Part shown: in pieces, positions 16,800 to 25,625 of the stretch
How the letters are laid out: every line of letters starts with the position of its first letter
How positions within the stretch are numbered: the stretch's first letter is position 1
Translations under genes and position numbers: made by a program
DNA from: a bacterium
GTDB lineage: Bacteria; SAR324; XYD2-FULL-50-16
NCBI GenBank assembly: GCA_018829445.1
Contig: JAHJTV010000101.1
Span: 36,533 to 100,532, forward strand
Reading direction: 5' to 3'
Length of the DNA stretch: 64,000 nucleotides
The notes under the pieces: model-generated
Seen by the model: only the letters and a program-made list of their open reading frames with translations
Database searches by the model: none
What the model was told of the DNA's origin: nothing

Positions 16800-17276
16800 A
16801 TGGCAGATGTTATCATATATGAAGATAAGTATTTTACGGTTGTCAGTCCCGAGTTCCCACTGAATTGCCGGGAGGACGGAGGACATCTGGTGCTATTGAA
16901 GAAAGAGAGGGTGGATGATCGTTCCGAGCTATCATGGCAGGAAGCAATCGATTTTATGAGAATATCCATGATGACCGGTAGAGCCATCTATGAGATTCTT
17001 GAAGTCGAGCGCGTGAACTACGAAGACCTGGGGAATTGGGGGATTGATAAGCCGGTAGGATCAAGCATGCACCTGCATTTTTTCGGTCGAGCCAGGGAGC
17101 AACTCCATCAAATCCGCGGGGATCACATGAAAATCTACCCCGAAGGACATAAAATATACCAGGGTCATCTTAAACCCCTGAACGAGGAGGAAACTGCCAG
17201 TTTGAAAGCATCCATTGCCGAGATTGCAAAAGAAGACAAGTACACGAAAATGGCCGAGATTGCAGGAGTGAATTAG
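16800..17276 (+). CDS. HIT-like (histidine-triad fold) protein
   Basis: A 158-residue protein resembling the HIT superfamily of nucleotide hydrolases and transferases. It has the HIT beta-sheet phrases YFTVVSPEFPLNCREDGGHLVLL and VNYEDLGNWG, and a variant triad MHLHFFGRA instead of HxHxHxx, so one or two catalytic His may be missing. It lies 25 bp after the VWA gene and is probably cotranscribed. The frame continues for 28 more codons behind the TAG stop with coding-like, charged helical sequence before a TGA at 17361. Confidence 0.8.
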   Translation: MADVIIYEDKYFTVVSPEFPLNCREDGGHLVLLKKERVDDRSELSWQEAIDFMRISMMTGRAIYEILEVERVNYEDLGNWGIDKPVGSSMHLHFFGRAREQLHQIRGDHMKIYPEGHKIYQGHLKPLNEEETASLKASIAEIAKEDKYTKMAEIAGVN

Positions 17277-17499
17277 AGTCAAAGAAAGAGCAAACTCGAA
17301 AAAGAGATCAGGAAGCTGCAGGAAACACCAGACCGCATTATTGAATCCATATCTTCGATCTGAATAGATTGAAACAAATACCATTGTTTATTTAAAAAAA
17401 TCCAGTAAGGACTTCCTTCCTTTAAAAATTTCAACCCGTTATTGGAAAAAGGATTCTACCGCTTTTAACTGAAAGTTTTTATTTTAAGGAGATAACAAA

Positions 17500-17586
17500 A
17501 TGGTATACGAAAACAATCCATGGCAAAAATCAATAAAAAAGCCTTACGGTAAGCGTAAAAAAGGTACATTCAAAAAACAGATTTGA
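17500..17586 (+). CDS. Candidate 28-residue basic peptide
   Basis: A tiny ORF with a strong Shine-Dalgarno (AAGGAGATAACAAA just before the ATG). It encodes a Lys-rich peptide beginning MVYENNPWQKSIKKPYGKRK. Its last codons form the left arm of a strong terminator, so the gene ends on the hairpin. It could be a real small protein or a leader-like ORF. A 38-codon ORF on the other strand (17570-17686) overlaps it but has no ribosome binding site. Confidence 0.45.
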   Translation: MVYENNPWQKSIKKPYGKRKKGTFKKQI

Positions 17587-17609
17587 ATGTACCTTTCGTT
17601 GCTTTTTTT
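17560..17609 (+). terminator. Strong Rho-independent terminator
   Basis: A perfect 15-bp stem, AAAGGTACATTCAAA with TTTGAATGTACCTTT, a 7-nt loop, and a run of seven T at 17603-17609. It closes the moxR-VWA-HIT region before the ebo cluster. Confidence 0.9.
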
Positions 17610-17830
17610 CTCAACTTTGACCCGGAAAGAACCCGCTCAACAAATCGCTTCACAATAATCTCTTCTTTACTCTTGCCGGTGGTCATTTAATCTACTGATT
17701 TGAGGTTTCCTCAAAAACGACATTACCGTTATCATACACAGATATCTGATATCGCATTCTTTTTTGATACCACGAACAAATGCCAATGATTTCAAGCTGT
17801 AAATAAAAAATTCACAGAAGGAGTTTAACA

Positions 17831-18667
17831 ATGGTGATTATAGAGCCTCATATTCACACTTTTTCAAGAACGACAGATGATTTTCAAAACATGTTCGCAG
17901 CCAATATCAGGGCAGTTGTTGAACCCTCATTCTGGCTTGGATCAGACAGGAGATATGCCGGTACTTTTTTTGACTATTTTCGGCTGATTCTGGAATTTGA
18001 AACCATAAGACTCAAAAGATTTGGAATTGATCATTTTGCTGCAATTGCGGTCAATCCCAAGGAATCAGAAAACCGGGAACTGGTTGATGAAGTGCTGGCG
18101 GGAATTGGGGAATATCTTGATCATGAAAGATGTGTGGCTTTAGGAGAGATCGGTTTGAATAATATTACTGCAAACGAGATCTATTCATTCAAAAGACAAT
18201 TGCAGATGGCGGAGGAAAGAGAAATGCCGGTTGTAATTCATCTCCCGCATTTTAATAAATCTGAAGGAATCAGGGTCATACTTGATGTTATCAACGAAAC
18301 CGGGGCAAGCGGGGAAAGAATATTGATTGATCACAACACTGAAGAAACCCTGGCTGTTGCCAAACAATCCGGATGCTACACCGGGTTGACCGTTTATCCC
18401 TATTCAAAGCTCAATCCTCAACGAGTATCTGCACTGATTAAGGAATTCGGATATGATAAAACAATTGTTTCCGGTTCAGCGGACTGGGGTGTTTCCGATC
18501 CGCTCAGTTTACCCAAAACCATTGAATTTATGCGAAAGGACGGCCATCCGGAAGAAGTTCTGGAAAAGATCTTTTATAACAACGCTATGGCATTCTATTC
18601 TCACTCACCCAACTGGAAACCGGATTTTATGTTGAGACCCGTACCTGTCAGCGAATACCAGAGATGA
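17831..18667 (+). CDS. eboB: EboB-type TatD-like metal-dependent hydrolase
   Basis: A 278-residue TIM-barrel amidohydrolase of the TatD type and the first gene of an ebo cluster. Metal-site motifs are EPHIHTFSRTTDD (HxH), ALGEIGLNN, VIHLPHF, LIDHNTEE and SGSADWGVSDP, the usual order for this family. The Ebo proteins are linked to traffic or export of a hydrophobic metabolite (scytonemin precursor in cyanobacteria), but the reaction of EboB is not known. AAGGAGTTTAACA precedes the ATG. The stop overlaps the next start by ATGA. Confidence 0.85.
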   Translation: MVIIEPHIHTFSRTTDDFQNMFAANIRAVVEPSFWLGSDRRYAGTFFDYFRLILEFETIRLKRFGIDHFAAIAVNPKESENRELVDEVLAGIGEYLDHERCVALGEIGLNNITANEIYSFKRQLQMAEEREMPVVIHLPHFNKSEGIRVILDVINETGASGERILIDHNTEETLAVAKQSGCYTGLTVYPYSKLNPQRVSALIKEFGYDKTIVSGSADWGVSDPLSLPKTIEFMRKDGHPEEVLEKIFYNNAMAFYSHSPNWKPDFMLRPVPVSEYQR

Positions 18668-19533
18668 TAAAAGGAAATCAAGCCAATGCCTGGTTACAAC
18701 TGTTCAGGCTTCCAAATCTTTTTACGGTACCCGGCGAAGCATTGGTCGGGGGAATGCTTGCAGGGGTCTCAACAAACTCGATCTTTTTTGCTGGACTGGC
18801 TTTCCTTTTCATCTATATGGGCGGACTGGCTGTCAATGATATCGTTGATTATGAAGAGGATAGCCGTGAAAGGAGTTGGCGTCCTCTGCCAGCAGGATGG
18901 ATTTCAAAATCCAAGGCAGTTTTAGCGGCTATTATCGTTTACAGCTCCGGATTAATAGTCGCTTTTTTTCTTGACGGATTGGGTGATTTTTTTGCTGCTA
19001 CCTCATTGATCATCATTGTTACACTGTTTTATAACCTTGCCGCCAGGAAGATACCGCCCATAGGATGGACCGCAGTAGCATTGTGCAGGGCTCTCATCCC
19101 GGTTTCTCTTTATCTGATGTCCGACCGTATGTCTATAATGCCCTGGATTTATTCCATGGGTATTTTCACTTATATCTGGATTATCTCAGCAGCGGCATAC
19201 AACGAAACCAGGGGTGCTCCGGCATTTCCCATCCATATTCTGCTTCCGTTTTCTGTTGTAATCACTTTGGTTGTTCTCAACATTCATTCCGGGGTTTCAC
19301 CCTTAATGATACTCTGGGGCGTTCCTGCAATTTTTTTGGTTTTTTATCTGACGTCCGGAATAAAAAGAGCAAAAGAACCGGTCATGGTTCAGACCTATAT
19401 CGGAAAAAGTATTGGTGCCGTCCTTATCTTTCAGGGAGCGGCCCTGCTTGTAACGGGAAGTTATGCGGGTGCTCTGTTATGGATCATTTATCCTTTCTCA
19501 AGTTTGACAGCAAAAAAATACAAAGGCAGTTAA
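18664..19533 (+). CDS. eboC: EboC-type UbiA prenyltransferase
   Basis: A 289-residue polytopic membrane protein of the UbiA superfamily, which moves prenyl groups onto acceptors in the membrane. The Asp-rich motif is NDIVDYEEDSRERSWRPLPAG (about residues 58-78), with about eight hydrophobic segments. The second canonical DxxxD motif is weak (AYNETRGAP). It overlaps eboB by four bases and is followed after one base by the phosphatase-like gene, so translation is coupled. Confidence 0.87.
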   Translation: MIKGNQANAWLQLFRLPNLFTVPGEALVGGMLAGVSTNSIFFAGLAFLFIYMGGLAVNDIVDYEEDSRERSWRPLPAGWISKSKAVLAAIIVYSSGLIVAFFLDGLGDFFAATSLIIIVTLFYNLAARKIPPIGWTAVALCRALIPVSLYLMSDRMSIMPWIYSMGIFTYIWIISAAAYNETRGAPAFPIHILLPFSVVITLVVLNIHSGVSPLMILWGVPAIFLVFYLTSGIKRAKEPVMVQTYIGKSIGAVLIFQGAALLVTGSYAGALLWIIYPFSSLTAKKYKGS

Positions 19534-19534
19534 T

Positions 19535-20797
19535 ATGAAACTTCTATTTATTGAATGCGCCTCATTGGGTCATCAGTTCGCCCAGGAAAACATTGGGGAC
19601 GATCTTCTGGGGATGCCCTTAATGAAGCTAAAACCGATCTTTCCTGACGTCACCTGCACTGTACAGGCAACCCTAAAAACGGGAAAGCCGCCTTCCGATC
19701 ATGGAATAATCTGCAATGGGTATTTCAACCGAGAACTCAGAAAGACATATTTTTGGGAACAGTCCAGTCAATTGATTTCAGGAGAGAGGTGGTTCCAGCA
19801 AGGCAGGAAAACAGGAAAAACAGTGGGAATAACCTTTGTTCAACAGTCTTTGGGGGAAGAGGTTGATATTGTGTTTTCTCCCCAACCGATCCATAAGCAT
19901 CATGGCGGAATGATTTTTGATAGTCTTACGTTACCGTCTGAGCTGAAGGAGAGTTTGAGAAGCAGACTTGGGAAGTTTCCCCTATTTAAATACTGGGGAC
20001 CTTTGGCCGGAATTCAATCTTCCAGATGGATCGCTTTATCCACCTCAATTATCCTTGAAGAATACTCTCCCGACCTCTTTTTTACCTATATTCCGCATCT
20101 GGATTATGCGCTTCAGAAGTTCGGCACCCAACACAATAAATCCCGAAAAAGCGCAATTGAATTCAGAGATCTTGTCCTGCCCATGCTTAGGGAAGCTAAA
20201 GAATTAGGTTACAAAATCATTCTTTTTGGAGATTCCGCCATCGAGGATGTTAAAGGTGTTTTATACCCCAATAAAATTCTGGCAGAACATGGTTTTCTCA
20301 AACTAAGAAACATCGAAGGGATGCTTTATCCTGATTTCTTTTATACTCCGGCATTTGCCTTGTGTGATCACCAGATTAGCCACGTCTATTGCAATCCTTC
20401 CTGTATCGAAACACTGGCTGAAGTATTTGAAAACACAAAGGGGATTGAAGAGGTATTTACCGGAAATGCAATCAATATGGCGGGTTTGAATCATCAAAAA
20501 AGTGGAGAAATTATTTTAAAAGCGGCTCAGGGGATGTGGTTTGCTTATTCGTGGTGGGATCGAAAATCTCAGAAACCCGAATATGCATCACATATGGATA
20601 TTCACAACAAACCTGGTTTTGATCCTGCTGAGCTGTTTTTTGGTTTCCCTCCTCCTTCAACCTGCACCGATTTTTCAAAGGTAAAAGGAACTCACGGAGC
20701 CGGTAGAAATCCGCTTGCTCTTTATTCCGACTTGATAGATAAGGACACTGATCTATACAGCATGATAAATGAAGTCGCATTAAAATGGATGGCATAA
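19535..20797 (+). CDS. eboF: EboF-type alkaline-phosphatase-superfamily protein
   Basis: A 420-residue member of the nucleotide pyrophosphatase/phosphodiesterase (alkaline-phosphatase-like) superfamily. Recognisable are the N-terminal strand LLFIECASLG, the nucleophile region FPDVTCTVQATLKTGKPPSDHG with Thr candidates, the metal region TYIPHLDYALQKFG, and ILFGDSAIED, the position of the usual SDHG. The second metal motif is therefore altered. In ebo clusters this protein is EboF. It starts one base after eboC and its stop overlaps the start of the cyclase gene. Confidence 0.82.
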   Translation: MKLLFIECASLGHQFAQENIGDDLLGMPLMKLKPIFPDVTCTVQATLKTGKPPSDHGIICNGYFNRELRKTYFWEQSSQLISGERWFQQGRKTGKTVGITFVQQSLGEEVDIVFSPQPIHKHHGGMIFDSLTLPSELKESLRSRLGKFPLFKYWGPLAGIQSSRWIALSTSIILEEYSPDLFFTYIPHLDYALQKFGTQHNKSRKSAIEFRDLVLPMLREAKELGYKIILFGDSAIEDVKGVLYPNKILAEHGFLKLRNIEGMLYPDFFYTPAFALCDHQISHVYCNPSCIETLAEVFENTKGIEEVFTGNAINMAGLNHQKSGEIILKAAQGMWFAYSWWDRKSQKPEYASHMDIHNKPGFDPAELFFGFPPPSTCTDFSKVKGTHGAGRNPLALYSDLIDKDTDLYSMINEVALKWMA

Positions 20798-21999
20798 TGA
20801 CAGAGCAACATAAACCGACAGGTCGATACACACAAAAAATAGAGCTAAGCCTGAAGCAGGAGATTATCTTTACCAGAGATATCTTTGCCCCTGAAAACCA
20901 ATCGATTAAGGAGTTGATTCCGACTGGTGCGGAAGTTTTCGCTTTGATTGATAGCGGTTTAATGGAAACAAACCCGGAATTGTTAAAACATCTGACACAA
21001 TATCTTCAAATCAATAATTATAAGGGGCCGGTTGAAAATCTTATTGCTGTTCCCGGTGGTGAGCAGATTAAAAACAACCCCGAAGAAATCAAGAAGATAA
21101 TAAAGTGCATCGAGAATAATGGATTGAATCGCCATTCCTATCTTATCGCAATAGGAGGCGGGGCTGTTCTGGATGCGGTTGGATTTGCCGCTTCGATTGT
21201 GCACAGGGGAATCAGGCATATTCGAATTCCAAGCACGGTTCTGTCTCAAAACGATTCCGGTATGGGTGTCAAAAATGGAATTAACCATTTGGGCCACAAG
21301 AACTTTCTCGGTGCATTTTGTCCTCCCGAAGGAGTGATTGTCGATTATCATCTCCTGAATACCCTTCCTGATCGCTATTATCGAGCCGGTATCAGTGAGG
21401 CGTTCAAAGTAGCGATTATAAAGGATAGTGACTTTCTCGTTTGGCTCACCGAAAATGCTCACAAAGCCTCAAGAAGATGTCAGGCTGAAATGGAACAGCT
21501 TGTTCAAAGATGTGCACTTTTGCATCTCAATCATATTGCATCTTCAGGTGATCCTTTTGAAAAGGAATCAGCACGACCCCTTGATTTTGGACATTGGAGC
21601 GCTCACCATCTGGAAGAGATCACCCACAACGATCTTAATCATGGCGAAGCCGTTGCCATAGGAATCTGTCTTGACCTCCAAATCGCCGCATATCTGAAAT
21701 TGATTTCAGAAGATGACGCAGAACTGGTAACAGAAGCGCTTCAAAAGTGCGGTCTGCCGATATGGCATGATGCCCTTCTATTGAAGAAAAACAGCATATT
21801 ACTCTTGATGTCGGGATTGGAATCTTTTCAGAAGCATATTGGTGGTAGCCTCACTTTGGTAATGCCGCAGGGTTTTGGTAATGAAACCGAGATCCATTTC
21901 TTATCGGAAGAGATACTGGCAATAGCACTTAAAAAGATGGAATCCATTGTCAAAAAAGTTGGAGGAGAACAATGCTTATTGGAAATGATTTCACGGTGA
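20797..21999 (+). CDS. eboD: EboD-type 3-dehydroquinate-synthase-like cyclase
   Basis: A protein of about 400 residues in the sugar-phosphate-cyclase/dehydroquinate-synthase superfamily. NAD-binding motifs are VPGGEQIKNN and AIGGGAVLDAVGFAAS; the core is RIPSTVLSQNDSGMGVKNGIN. Metal ligands are expected in ISEAFKVAII, DFGHWSAHHLE and DLNHGEAVAIG. All key motifs of the superfamily are kept, so it is probably active on a sugar phosphate, but the context is ebo rather than the shikimate pathway. I chose the ATG at 20797 (TAATG overlap with eboF); 20785 in the same frame is an alternative. Confidence 0.87.
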   Translation: MTEQHKPTGRYTQKIELSLKQEIIFTRDIFAPENQSIKELIPTGAEVFALIDSGLMETNPELLKHLTQYLQINNYKGPVENLIAVPGGEQIKNNPEEIKKIIKCIENNGLNRHSYLIAIGGGAVLDAVGFAASIVHRGIRHIRIPSTVLSQNDSGMGVKNGINHLGHKNFLGAFCPPEGVIVDYHLLNTLPDRYYRAGISEAFKVAIIKDSDFLVWLTENAHKASRRCQAEMEQLVQRCALLHLNHIASSGDPFEKESARPLDFGHWSAHHLEEITHNDLNHGEAVAIGICLDLQIAAYLKLISEDDAELVTEALQKCGLPIWHDALLLKKNSILLLMSGLESFQKHIGGSLTLVMPQGFGNETEIHFLSEEILAIALKKMESIVKKVGGEQCLLEMISR

Positions 22000-23078
22000 C
22001 CTATTGTATGAACATCTTTCCTGTCTATGATGTTCAAAATTTGTCAGCCCTTCTTGATGAAAAGATCCCCGGGATCATGGAAAGATTTCGATACGACCAG
22101 TCCGTTGTTCCTTTGGGTTTGTGGTTTCCACTAAATCTTCTTGAAGAATTAAGGGACAATTCGATGGTTGGAAAGATTATGGAGAGGCACAATCAACGCA
22201 TTTGTACTCTCAATGCCTTTCCCCAGGGGCAGTTTCATCAAAAACGTATCAAGGAAAAGGTTTACTTCCCCGACTGGGAGGATGAAAAGAGACTCGCTTA
22301 CACCTGCAAAGTGATTGATTTTGCTTCAAAGCTTCCCTTAACTCCAGGAATCATACCGGTTTCGACTGTGCCGATTACATTCGGTTCCAATTATTCGGAT
22401 TGTGTTTTGGATAATCTTGAAAAAATGTGCAGTTTTCTGGAGCGGATGCGAAGAGATAAAGGGATTCATTTTCGCCTGCTTTTGGAACCGGAGCCCGGAT
22501 GCACCTTGGATCGGATTTCCAATACGGAAGCATTTTTAAAAAAGCTGTCTCTTAGGCATCCAAAATCAGCGGAATATATCGGGATTTGTATCGATACCTG
22601 CCATTGTGCGGTTATGCATGAAAACCCTGCCGATTTTTTTGACAGGATTATCACCCTTGGTTTTTCTGTCGATAAGATTCAAATTTCGTCAGCACTTAAG
22701 TTGCCCGAAGGAAATAAAAAGCAGCTTCTCAAAGAATTTGACGAAGAGACTTATCTTCATCAGACAACAATAAGGGATGCACAAGGCCAGATGCATTTCT
22801 TTGATGATCTTGGTGAAGCCCTTGTTTCCGATATCCAGGGAGAAACTCGAACCCATTTCCACATTCCCCTTCACTCCAAACCGGTTTCTCCATTAAGATC
22901 AACAACAGACCAGCTGGACAAGGATTTTTTTCGAAAAGTTGCTAATGGGGGTAGAATCCTTGAGATAGAAACCTACACCTTTTCCGTCCTGCCCGATAAA
23001 GAAACAGATGTTATTACTTCAATTGTTAATGAACTAAACTGGCTTGATAGAAGTCTGAAAACAGCTCTAGAAGATTGA
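21972..23078 (+). CDS. eboE: EboE-type TIM-barrel metabolite-traffic protein
   Basis: A 368-residue xylose-isomerase-like TIM-barrel protein, the last gene of the ebo cluster. It has TYCMNIFPVYDV near the N-terminus, FRLLLEPEPGC (metal Glu), GICIDTCHCAVMHENP (Asp/His) and IQISSALKLP, followed by THFHIPLHSKP. These fit the family called EboE. The ATG lies inside the end of eboD (28-bp overlap) with GGAGGAGAACA upstream. Its reaction is unknown. Confidence 0.87.
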   Translation: MLIGNDFTVTYCMNIFPVYDVQNLSALLDEKIPGIMERFRYDQSVVPLGLWFPLNLLEELRDNSMVGKIMERHNQRICTLNAFPQGQFHQKRIKEKVYFPDWEDEKRLAYTCKVIDFASKLPLTPGIIPVSTVPITFGSNYSDCVLDNLEKMCSFLERMRRDKGIHFRLLLEPEPGCTLDRISNTEAFLKKLSLRHPKSAEYIGICIDTCHCAVMHENPADFFDRIITLGFSVDKIQISSALKLPEGNKKQLLKEFDEETYLHQTTIRDAQGQMHFFDDLGEALVSDIQGETRTHFHIPLHSKPVSPLRSTTDQLDKDFFRKVANGGRILEIETYTFSVLPDKETDVITSIVNELNWLDRSLKTALED

Positions 23079-23135
23079 TGGACGGTAGAGCGGCTTTACA
23101 TGGCCGCCTTTGATCTGGTATTGGCGGGGATGTAA

Positions 23136-23323
23136 CCCAATAAACGCTTACTTATGTAAAAGATCATTAGTAGTTTTCAATTAACAATTGATTATTGACT
23201 ATTTGAAAAAACCTCATAAACATAATAAGTTGATTTAAAAGAAGAAATAATCAACAGTCAATTGATAATAATTAATTGTCAAAAAAACGTATTTCTATTT
23301 GCTCTTAAGTTAGCGTTTATGGG
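23136..23323. repeat. MITE-like nested inverted repeat
   Basis: About 188 bp with outer arms of about 18 bp (ATAAACGCTTACTTA at the left, TAAGTTAGCGTTTAT at the right). Inner arms of about 26 bp surround ATTAACAATTGATTATTGAC and GTCAATTGATAATAATTAAT. The rest is AT-rich with no ORF. This looks like a non-autonomous element or an AT-rich terminator region behind eboE. Confidence 0.6.
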
Positions 23324-23416
23324 AGTACCCCCACCCTACCATAATCACTGCTCTGACCAAGTATCCTTTGAAAGCCTTACATCAGCAAAATTGATATGAG
23401 GGCTGGTTTTGGGACA

Positions 23417-24676
23417 TCAAAATGCCATATAGTGAACCAATTCTTTCGTCATATCAACCAAGTCTTCAACATAGACAAACTCATCTGCCGCATGGGCAAG
23501 AATGTTGGTTGCTCTGACCAGTCCGAAACCGGCAGCTTCAATCTTTTGAGGTTTTAAAGCCTCTGCCACAAAACCCAGGTCTGTTGAACCGGTGATCCCG
23601 CCATAAAGAAACTCCTCATATCCTTTAACGGCTTTTTTCCCTGCCAGCATCTTTTTAACCGCCGGATTGTCGGGGTCGATTTCAACAGGAGGATAGGAAT
23701 GAACAATATTGATTTTTACATCCAGCAATTTAGAATTTTTTCTGCCTCTTTCCACCGCAGCTTCAATCTCTGAAATCACGTCCTCATAACGTTCATCAAC
23801 TATATATCTCCTGTTAATCGTCAGATCACATTCGGCGGGAACAATATTGTCTTTTGAGCCACCGTTTATGATGTTAAGATTGAACATGGGTGACATTTTG
23901 TCATAGGGCACACCGGGCAAAGGGAAGGTTGGAATCCGGGATAATCTTTGTTCCACCTGCCGTTTCAAGGTCATCAGTTCATTCAGCATGGGCACCAGCT
24001 CTTCAATGGCATTAATCCCCATATAATTCATTCCGGAGTGACAGCTTTTACCAAATGTTTTGACATCTATCCTGATTGAGCCGGCAGCACCGATTGTAAC
24101 AATCGGCTCCATTGCGCCCAGTTCAAGCCACATCAGGTGATTGGAAAAATAGCCCTCTTCTGCCAGATAGCGTGCTCCCGGATACACACCAAGTTCTTCA
24201 TCAGTACATAAACAACAATTCAGAGAGTATTGTGGCTCAATCCCCAGGTCCGACAATACTTTGGCCGCTCCCAGATAAGCGGCAATAGATCCTTTCATGT
24301 CAACGGTCCCTCTTCCGTACAGCTTGCCATCTATCACCTTGCCACCAAACGGGTCCTGGGTCCACTTATCATCAACCGGCACCACATCCATGTGCGCATA
24401 GGCAGACACCTTTGGTTTACTGTTTTTGAGAGACGCCACCAGATTGACCCTTTCTCCCTTCAAATCCCAGGGGATCTGCTTTACTTTTTCTTCAGGAACG
24501 ATCACTCGTTCCGTCGTATAACCAAATTTTTTGAACTCCGGTTCCACTATGTCCACCAGCTTTCCATAGTTTTCTCCAGGGGGAACGGTAGTATCGACCG
24601 CTATAATCTTTTGCAGGATATCGATAAGATAATCCTCGTTTTTTTCAACAGCTGAAAATGCATCTTGATAACTCAT
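23417..24676 (-). CDS. M20-family peptidase/deacylase (ArgE/DapE type)
   Basis: A 419-residue zinc-dependent amidohydrolase of the M20 family, which cleaves N-acyl amino acids or small peptides. Visible are AYAHMDVVPVDDKWTQDPFGG (metal His and catalytic Asp), GRGTVDMKGS (bridging Asp), CTDEELGVYPGA (catalytic and metal Glu), and the dimerisation domain from about residue 195. The last metal His is near NILAHAADEFV. Two small membrane proteins lie upstream on the same strand, suggesting an uptake-and-hydrolysis unit. Substrate unknown. Confidence 0.92.
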   Translation of the reverse strand: MSYQDAFSAVEKNEDYLIDILQKIIAVDTTVPPGENYGKLVDIVEPEFKKFGYTTERVIVPEEKVKQIPWDLKGERVNLVASLKNSKPKVSAYAHMDVVPVDDKWTQDPFGGKVIDGKLYGRGTVDMKGSIAAYLGAAKVLSDLGIEPQYSLNCCLCTDEELGVYPGARYLAEEGYFSNHLMWLELGAMEPIVTIGAAGSIRIDVKTFGKSCHSGMNYMGINAIEELVPMLNELMTLKRQVEQRLSRIPTFPLPGVPYDKMSPMFNLNIINGGSKDNIVPAECDLTINRRYIVDERYEDVISEIEAAVERGRKNSKLLDVKINIVHSYPPVEIDPDNPAVKKMLAGKKAVKGYEEFLYGGITGSTDLGFVAEALKPQKIEAAGFGLVRATNILAHAADEFVYVEDLVDMTKELVHYMAF

Positions 24677-24929
24677 AAGTTTCTCCTGTTTTGTTAGTAT
24701 CTAAACAAATTTGTCCCAATTCCTTTGCAGGCCTTTGATAGCCGGTATGGATTGCCTCTGCAATCGAGTGCCTTCAGCGTTCTGCATTCAGTTGTCAGCA
24801 ATAAAACAGATAAAAAAAATCAAACCGATTGTTGACCGCTGAAAGTTAATAGCGAAAAACTTCACATAAAAAGTCTGCCGGTATAGGTTGAAAACGGCAG
24901 ACTTAAGACAATTTTCGTTCAAAAGCCTG

Positions 24930-25625
24930 TTACATCATACCGCCACCTTTAACCCAGCCTTTTTTATACATAACCCGGGCAGTGACAATCGATAAAATAA
25001 CCATGGGTGGAATGATAACTGAATAGGGAAGGTCGTCTTTCAGTAAGGCAACAAGAAATGCCAACCCCAAAGGAATAATTCCTAATTTTGGGACTTTAAA
25101 AAGAAAAATCCCTCCCAGCGCTCCAAAAAGAGCAGGTAACACCTGGTTGAGTGCCACTTCGACCGCCTGTCCTGACCCCTGAATTCGGTTGATAAAGGGC
25201 AGGAACACTAAGACGCCGACTATCATCACCAACTGACTGGCTACAAGAGATCCCGCAATACCAAGTGTTGAGACAATTTCTGCTTCAGGTGTTCCCTCTT
25301 TGGTGCCAATAACCTGTTGAACCGTAGCCGAAACAGGAACCCGCAGGTTGAGAACATTCCCAACCAGAAATGACATGTAAGTCCCTCCAAATCCCAGGAT
25401 CGGATAATATACAATGGGTTCCAGAATACCCATGACGATCATAAAAGACCAGACTGCCGCAACCGATCTCCATAACGGACCAAAAGGCGGCAATAATCCA
25501 TGGAATACAAACAGAAACAATCCGGGCAGCATCATGCAGACAATAGCTAACAGTATTGTGTATTTTCCCGTTTTCCCAACAGGAACGATAAAGTGTTCTT
25601 GAAAAATCTTATTTTTATCAGACAT
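24930..25625 (-). CDS. Integral membrane protein, unknown transporter partner
   Basis: A 231-residue membrane protein with about six hydrophobic segments, beginning with a short cytoplasmic tail (MSDKNKIFQEHF). The first segments read LLAIVCMMLPGLFLFVFHGL and VWSFMIVMGILEPIVYYPIL. Gly-rich IQGSGQ and the repeated small residues suit a transporter. It overlaps its upstream neighbour by eight bases (25618-25625), so the two are translationally coupled and probably form one complex. I do not recognise a named family with certainty. Confidence 0.72.
   Translation of the reverse strand: MSDKNKIFQEHFIVPVGKTGKYTILLAIVCMMLPGLFLFVFHGLLPPFGPLWRSVAAVWSFMIVMGILEPIVYYPILGFGGTYMSFLVGNVLNLRVPVSATVQQVIGTKEGTPEAEIVSTLGIAGSLVASQLVMIVGVLVFLPFINRIQGSGQAVEVALNQVLPALFGALGGIFLFKVPKLGIIPLGLAFLVALLKDDLPYSVIIPPMVILSIVTARVMYKKGWVKGGGMM

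Noticed and set aside
17570..17686. 38-codon minus-strand ORF overlapping the terminator
   Set aside because: Sequence looks protein-like but there is no ribosome binding site; mentioned only as an alternative to the plus-strand peptide.
20797..21999. Annotation as shikimate-pathway 3-dehydroquinate synthase (aroB)
   Set aside because: Superfamily motifs fit, but its tight coupling to eboB, eboC, eboF and eboE makes EboD the better call.
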